A stretch of DNA of 64,000 bases. Origin: Sipunculus nudus (taxonomy: Eukaryota; Annelida; Sipuncula; Golfingiida; Sipunculidae). The stretch is from assembly GCA_026874595.1 (NCBI GenBank), contig CM049309.1, forward strand, positions 16,508,576-16,572,575, read 5' to 3'. Below the pieces are notes generated by a model, which searched no databases, was not told the DNA's origin, and saw only the letters and a list, made by a program, of their open reading frames with translations. Position 1 is the first letter of the stretch, and every line of letters starts with the position of its first letter. Position numbers and translations under genes: made by a program. This document shows positions 11,201 to 20,144 of this stretch, in pieces.

Positions 11201-14200
11201 CTTGGCTGGCAGATCAGGTCAAGCCGTTGCTTCCTTTGAGGTTAAACTTTCATGTTGTAACTGTTTATAATTTTGTGTTATGTTGACAGGATATCTGTGT
11301 GAATTTGTCAGGTTATATAGTAATACAATGTTGCCATTTTGATCATTTAAGACGTGAGTCTCATTCAGTGTGAAGGCTATTTGTGTACGGAAAGTTATGA
11401 TACAAATCCAATTGGGTATGAATTAAATTAAATGATTTATTGGTTCTTATAAATGTTTATTCAGTCAGTTTAAAGGTTTCAATTTATTTCTGATAATGAT
11501 ATATCCTTTATTGGTAATTCAATGCATGTGAACGTTGCTCATGAGTTGACAAATCATTTTGTCATTATTATGCATCGACATTTATGTTATTATCTTATTT
11601 GTTGTAGATTCACCATGATCATGATCATAACCATGACCTTTTATGAAGTGACATGCGTGTAATAGCAGTGCAGTAAAATGATATATAACTACACGTTGTT
11701 ACGTTTGTGTTTTTAATGACCCGCGCGTTACACTGATTATTTATTACACTCACTGGTATCTCAGGTACAATGTTCCTGTTTGTATCATTGGAAGTCGTAA
11801 TTCATTAGCTGGATATTAAAATAGTAACAGATGTGCTCTGTTGCCATTAAATATAAGATAGTTAATATAAATAAAATCAAATCTTTTACATTTTCTTAAA
11901 AAAACTTTTTGCCCGTCCGTTGTTCTGTATTAAATAATCCATATAGTAAAGGATAGGCTTTGTGTAGGTTACATTATGGTGTGATCGTAAAAGAAGAACA
12001 CCGTTGATACCCTGAAATATGAAAATTTACCCCATCCCCCAACATTAAGCTACATTAAGAGAGTTCAACATCAAGAGGGCATTTTAAAGGGGAGAATATG
12101 CTTTTTGCTAGTATAGTCTGACCTGATTTTTTTGTGTATTCATTCCCAAGTTTTATTATTCTGGACCGAGTAAATTTTTATCTAAAATAGAAATACAAAA
12201 AGATCTATATAATTTATACCAGTTTTACTTCATAATTTACGTTGACAATATCTTCCGTAACAACAGTAACGTGCATTTCATTAGATTGGTCCGGAGATGT
12301 ACATAGTCTTAAAAAATAAATTTATGCAAAGACAATCCGTTTTTTTTTACAAATGAATTTTAATCTATCAAAATAGCTGTACAGACTAAAATATGTTTAG
12401 GTTTACTTCACTATTTGAAATTGTTAAAGTGCTACCGCAAAATACATAATCAGAATCTGCGGCTTCTGTTGCTCAGAGTAGAGCACAGAACTTTAAGGGA
12501 GATCGTGAGTTCGAATCTCATCCTACGCGGTGAGATTTTCACGATGGGCCCCCATCCACGGTGAATGCTGTGCAGGCTTAAAGGGAGGGCCGTGCCCAAC
12601 GGCCGTCTTTCACTCAGAAACGAGTATGTCTTTCGGGGGTTCTTTTGCTATTACCCGGCAATGGGGACAAATACACACGCAAGACCCGTAGATGCGGTAG
12701 TCACCGGGCCTAGTTAACCCCATGATATAAAATGAGAGGACGCGTGTGATACTGCCCCGTTACGTAGACCGATATCGGAATGGAATGCAGCAGATGTGCA
12801 TATAATTAGTTATGTTAGTATTAAAAATTTGAGACGGTAAATCCCAACAAAAAAAGTTTCTCCTCCAACATAAAAAAAAAAACTGATTAAGACACTATCG
12901 ATATGTAAAATTACCTAACTAGGACAGTTACTGTAAGAAACGAAGTCACAGCAACCAAAAAGTAAGTCTGACAAGAGAGATTTTCTTGAAATCTATAGGT
13001 TTGGATTAACAAAACGCCCCTATCTAAAGGATTCTCAACGACAAATTCATGGGCGATAGAAAAAGAGTTATCTAAAATACAACAAACCTTAGTAGCAAGC
13101 TGTGCCGCTGTATGGCCTCGTGTGTTCTGGGTGGTCAGTAAGTCTGGACAGTGTCTGTATACCGTAGATACGCAGTGAATATCACCGGACATTACGGCAG
13201 CATGTAGAAGTGTGTTTCCATAGTCATCCACCAGGGGGCGTACCTCAGAGAGGGCCGCATTCACCAAATCCCGCTCCTGAAATGTGTCGGTTAGCCGTCA
13301 GATTTTCATCGATTGGATACAAATAGGCTGTAAGATTCTCATTTATTCAGTAAATGTTACATGGTTTTTCTTATTCTTGTCGGATATGATGTCATTTTAC
13401 CGAACATTTACACCTGTTTATCAGTTTTTGTTCTTAGATTACGTGTACCCGCCAGATGAAAAGGTGTAATAAAGTTCACCCTTGATTTATTCTGTCGGTC
13501 AGTTATCAACTATACGCAAGAGGTTACGAACAGATAAAATGAAAGTGTGCGGGGGGGGGGGGGGGGGATAACATCCAATAAACAATCTCTTATTATTTTA
13601 AGTCATCTGATCTATATATATATTTTCATTTAAAGGTTCTTTGCTATTGTGTCATACGGATTTTTCTTTAACCAGGCCATGGATCAGAGCCATTCAATGG
13701 TATTAGGGGCGGCTTTGTTTTTGAGGTGACCTGGGCCGTTGAACCATGACAAACTTATAAATGTAGCCATAAGCTGAGTAATGTTTATACGGCTCCGTCT
13801 GGGCTTAGAATATCCTGTAAATTCAGACTGAGGCATTATCTTAGCAGTCATAAAGAGACACGTAAAAACATAAAGATTTAGCCAAGGACATACCAGTGTA
13901 AGTGAATCACCACTGAAAGCTGCTCGCAGGAGAGAGGACTCCGCATCAGAAGTCTTCAAGGAAGTGACGTGGTCCTGGTCACGTGATTGTAAATTTCTTC
14001 TTGGACTTGGGTCTCTCGAATTACTATGCTTTGTTTTAATTTTGTTGCGTGATGTATTGATATTACTGTTTTTAGCACCTTTAGTATTGTCATTGTCAAT
14101 TCTGACACTGTCTTTGTCGGAAGCATTTTGGTTGTGGCGGTGGTCCCCATTTAAGATCTTAACAACCTTGGCTTTCCTGACATGAGCATTACTTGACACG

Positions 14201-16626
14201 CGCGGCGAATTTACCGAACCGTTTGACCTGTCGTCTGCTATTGAGTCATTTGAACATGAGAGGGCGTCGGAAGCACCAGATTCAGTACTCAGCTGCCTTC
14301 TGGAATCACTCTCAGCAGACGACAATTCCCCAGACGTGTTAATTTCTCCTTGTTCCGGTCTCTTTAGTCTGGCGCGGGTATAAAATGTCACGTCACTCTC
14401 CTTCGGTCGTTGACTGTATAAACTCTGCAGAATTACGTCATCACGTTGACTTAAAGACAAATAAGTAGATTTCCTTTGACTTTTACGTTCCCTACTGTAT
14501 TGAGGGTTAGAAGAAGCATAAATTTGTCCATCATCATCAAACCGTTTTCCACTGGGGCCTTGCCCGCCACTCTTTCTAGAACAGCGTTCATATTTCTCTC
14601 CCTTTAGTGGTACACCAGCTGTTACTTTGTTTTTCACTGAATATTTTCCTGCATCTCCACTTGATTCTGTCACTTCGTTTTCTATCAATGAACTCGGCCC
14701 CCTTTCGTTCGTTCTGGTCTTCTCCTTTGCTTTATGTTTCCTCTGTTAAAGAAAATATATATATAATATTATCATATATGTTTATATTGTCACAATTATC
14801 TATATGTATACGCATGTGTGTAAGAGTGTTTGTGTGTATGCGTGAGTATTACTCTGTGGTATATTCAATGATTCTATGCCGTTCCAGTTGAAAAAATACT
14901 GTTTTTTTATAAACACTTGATTTAAAGATTAAACACACTAATTAATCCATTGCAAACAAGCGGAAAAAAGCAAATTGCTGATCTGCTAAGGAATGCTTTC
15001 TTATAGGACGAGGCTTGATAAGCATTTGGATGTTACAAAGTTAACATCAGTTTCAGGTATTTAAACACAGGCCTCGAGTTATTACATAATGATAACCATG
15101 GGGGAAGTACCTCATGTTTTCGATGCCGGTTATGATCCGTGTCTTCTCTCATGAAATAAGCCGCTACGTCACTGATTGGAAGAATGTCCGCGGCCTTGTG
15201 TAACCGAGAGGTGGGCGACCTTGGCCCTCCGGATAAGTCATGGCGGGGGGTTTCACGCAGTAAAAGATCTGTAAAATTATCACAATTCTTATAAATATTG
15301 TCTTAGAAACAAGAAGGTGTCCAAACGCTTGTTGCCAGGACCGATTAATGGGTAATTTTGGCTTCACTGCATTCGGACAAGAATTGTGTGAAGAGAATAT
15401 ATACAAGAGCTGTAGGGTTTTCACCCTACGTATTAAGCCTCCAATTTAGGCTTACAAGAACTCTATATTGAATATGGGGTTGGCAAGCGAGGACACAGAT
15501 TTTTAAATAAATCATATGATTAGCTTAAATTAAACAAACGGGGGTCTTTACCTGGGTGTGTGAACCATTTCTTATAAGTTAAACCATGAAAATGTGCAGG
15601 TATCTACAAGCTCCGCTTGGAGCCATATTTTTCTGTGGTGCAGTCACTAGATGGCACCATTTTAGGGACCAGGCAGTAAATATTATGCTTGGATTTCCAT
15701 TATGAATGAGCCTGAAACTAACAGCCAATCAGAAGAAAAAATGGCTGCTCCCATGGCTGTGACCTTTACCCTAAACAACATGCCATGTCTGGTAAAAAAC
15801 TTAACAGCATCGCTTCCTAACTTTGCAGCTGGATAATATGTTTTATTTTCTCATTTGAGCAAGAAAACATGTAAGTTGTCGTAGCAATAAAGGGTTCCTT
15901 AGCTAGATTATGTTAGGTTATTTGGCCATAGCAGGGACATTTAGTAATATCAGACAGAACACCAGTAGAATGCATGCAGCGCTCTCCGTCTCCGTTTAGA
16001 GACGGACACTGTCTCTACAGGGTTTTAATCTTGTTACCTTGTGAAAGTCAAGAAATCACAAGCAAAAAAAATTAATTATCAGAATCTATTTGTCAAGCTG
16101 AAGCTTCAGATTTAAGATTTTTGAATGTTATACGGGAAAAAACAGCCACGTGGCCCATAATATAAATATGTAAGTGTACGAGAGAGAAAAATACAGAGCA
16201 CATCCATAATTCTGCATACAAATTATTATTTTTTTTGCATCTCTTTATATATTTTCCTGTAGTTGTTGGATTTATTTCATTCATGGTGACTTGTGGTGTC
16301 TGAATTGTCATTCAACTATGAAGAATAAATAATCCACACTCACCAAGTATCATTTCGGGATCTTGGCTGGGATCCTGCCTCACTGGTGCCCTCTTGCGGC
16401 TCCTCTGAAACTGGCTGATGTAATCCTGGGTGGAATAGTTGCATATAAACAAATTGTTTGGCTTAAATGCTGCGTATTTGTTTCCACATGATTACAAATG
16501 CAAAAGCAATGATTACAAATTTAATTCTACAAATTGCAAGTGTTATCCTACATACAAGCTTGCCTTTTCTTAAACGCTAGCACGGAGAAACTGGAATAAT
16601 CCTAACGATAGTACGATAGTACATTT

Positions 16627-16697
<71 letters not shown>

Positions 16698-19600
16698 ACA
16701 AAGAGAATTATGAAGGATACTCTTTAAAAATGTTAACATTATTATTTAATATACCAATTATTTATATTAATGTTAAATATTATCATTAATATTATGTTAT
16801 TGTTTAATGATTGGTGAATGATTGTTTTAATGGATTCTCTCAGTCATAGGTCTAATTCGTTTTATATTTTTTTCATTTTCAACGAAATTACATTCTCATC
16901 ACAAAGGAACTGTGTATTATACTGTTGTTATCGATACTTCCCGTAGGGTTTTGAATGAAATAATGTTTGAATATATTTTTTAACCTTAAAAAAATGTGCC
17001 AAAAATAAAGTCAATATATACTTGAAACTGTAAATATACAATGTTAATTATTTGGAAAATAAAATACATTTCAAAATGTCAAGGATGTCTTTTTATCTCA
17101 AGCCAGATTCAGAACACCATATGTGAAAGAGACTTCTCCAATAAGAAAAACAAGTTACTATATACAGGGGCGTCAATACGGGGGGGGGTATGTCCATGTT
17201 ATTTCAAGTTAAGTGTTCAATGTAAACATCCCTCCTGATATTCAGAGAATAATATTTAAATATTGGAAATAAATTATATCAATAATTAGAATTAAAGACT
17301 TTGGTTCCATTTCTGAGTTTATTTGAAATATTATATATCTAATTCTGGTTTAGAATGAACATATATACTGGAAACATAATACCTTATTTTTTAAAACCTT
17401 GTATACTTAATTGTAATGTATTTAAATGTATCACAGATACAATAACAGGTATACAACAGTTCTTAAAAAAGTTGTCCTCCCACGCTTGCGAGTCATTCCC
17501 CAACCCCGGAACCCCACCCTTGAGGCTAAATTGACGTCACTGACTATGCATGTACATGTATATCGAGATGTCTGTAATATAACAATACTATCAATTTCCA
17601 GGTGAACTCAGTACGTAGAATAATAGATTTTTCTTCTCTCAGGCAACACGGTGTTGCCTGTCAAGAATGCGTACACAGACGCTTTGTGAGTTTCAGTATG
17701 CATGTTTAACCGTTAGAAGCGCCGTTTTGGTCCTCTGACATTAGCTGGAGAGTCTACCGCCAGCGTCCTGGCGTCCGAGTGCCTATACATCATATTACGA
17801 AAACCGCACTGCAAAGCTCTATGAGGTTGCATTTTTTTTTATTCTTGACATCGCCTACAAGTACATTGTACCTTGGCATAAACCAGATCAAGCGTAAGCT
17901 TTTTTATGTACTTTCTCACATCAATTATGTGGCGGAAAAAATCGTTTTAACTTGACATATTGGTTAATCCCTGTGTATGCTTGTTAAATTTCTGACCGCG
18001 TGAATACATGCATGGCTTGCACTGGTTCATGGACGGCAACCGACCCGGAATTGATTCGTTGCCATAGAGACGAATTTTCAGTTTTCTGTTGTAGCCTAAT
18101 GTTAAGATTATCGTTTGTTTGCCACAATATCAATGCAACATCATGATGCACGATCGTATTGCTCGTATAGCTTACATCACAAATCAAGTTAGGCATACCA
18201 GCCCAATATAAATGCCTACTGAGTCGTGTATTTACGACTACCGTCAGAGTGACTTGTGTTCATACAATTCACCCTTCATCAAACAACAACTTTCTCTCAG
18301 TCATTGTATCAGACAAGTGTCATACCTTTAATTCCGACATCAGACTTACGACACCCATTTCTTACAAGAACCTAGTATACTCCGAATTCCGACATCCGAC
18401 TTGCGACATCAATGTTTTACATAGGGAGCGTAAGTCTCGTTCACCAAGTGCGTGAACTTGCGTGAGCTGGAGACATGTTCTACTTCCGGTCTCCAGACGT
18501 AACGTTTTCATGGCTGATAACTGTGCGCGCTTCAGGAACTCAATCGCAAAGGCTTTGTTTTTATTGAACTGAAGCAAAATTACACTAATATCATTTATAT
18601 AAGTAACAGCCTCTCAAACCCCTTGATCTTACATTTTAACGTGAGGATCCTCTAAAATATATTTGACAGTGATCTTACATGATGAAGCATTGTTTCTAGA
18701 GCTATGGTGCTGACTCGCACAATGATGCTGTGATACTGATAGTGACAGATACTGATAATATTGAAAAATATTTTAATCCGACCAGTCAAAAAAATATATT
18801 TTTCATGGGATGTATATAATATAAAAAACGAATATGTATATATATATATACACACACACAAATATAATATATATATTTAAAATATATAAAATATTAAAAA
18901 CTATAAATAATATTATATAAATACAAAAATTTATATAATAATATAATTTTATATAATATAAAATATATTAAAAAATATATTATAAATATGCAAAATATAT
19001 AGCCTTATATAAAAGTTATCATATATATATATATCATATGTATATAATGTAATATATAAAATATAAATATATAACATAAAATATATAAAATATATATTCA
19101 AAATTTAAATACATTCATAATAAATATATAAATATAATATATAAGATATATATATAATATATATATAATATATATAATATGAAATTTATATATCTGTAAA
19201 TAATATATGTATATATGAAATATATATATGAATACATACATACAAGCATGTATACTGTTTATACATATTTATATATTAATATCAAATGGATACGACAGAT
19301 TTTGTATTATATTTTATATTACATTATAGATATATATATATATATAATGCATAAATTATGATATATTTAATATTGATAATTGAAAGATAATAAATGTAAT
19401 TATTTGCACGTAACTACATTTTCCAAATACACACACACATATATATGTATATATATACATATATGGGATGGGGTAATAGTAATATGTAATAGTAATAGAT
19501 AATTACAAGTTTTAGTATAGTAGTAATATTAATAGTAATAGACAAGAAGTTTTAACCTGTTATGGTAACAGTAATACTTATAGAACCCTAAGTAACATAA

Positions 19601-20078
19601 TTATGGCTATTATTTTAACTTTTAGTATTACAACCCCTTGACCAAAACATATTAGGGATGGATTGTTTGATTATTTTGAAACACAGGAAAGGGCTAAAAA
19701 TGTAGTGTGATTAGTTCATGCTAGATTCATATCATGGTCCAGTGCACAGGGGGCATATCAGGCATTGGCTTGAGGTGATTATAAATTAGAAAAACTAATT
19801 AATTTCATTTTAAATGGAGAATAAAAATTCCAATAGTTGCAATTTAAACATACGAAAATATATTAAAGTATCACCACTTATGTATATAGGTCAGCATATG
19901 TTCATATCACTATTTGAAAATAAAGTAATAGTTATAGTAAAAGAAGCCAAGTAATAGTAATACTAATAGTAATAGATGAAAAAATGTTGTAATAGTAATT
20001 TTAATAGATATATTAAGATATATTAAGAAGATATATTAATAAAAGTTATGGTAATAGAACTTGTGTAATAGGACCCAT

Positions 20079-20144
<66 letters not shown>

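Noticed and set aside
12470-12530. tRNA-like sequence with intact B box (and at 28740-28805)
   Set aside because: The acceptor and anticodon stems do not close, and each is followed by the same SINE body. These are SINE heads, not tRNA genes.
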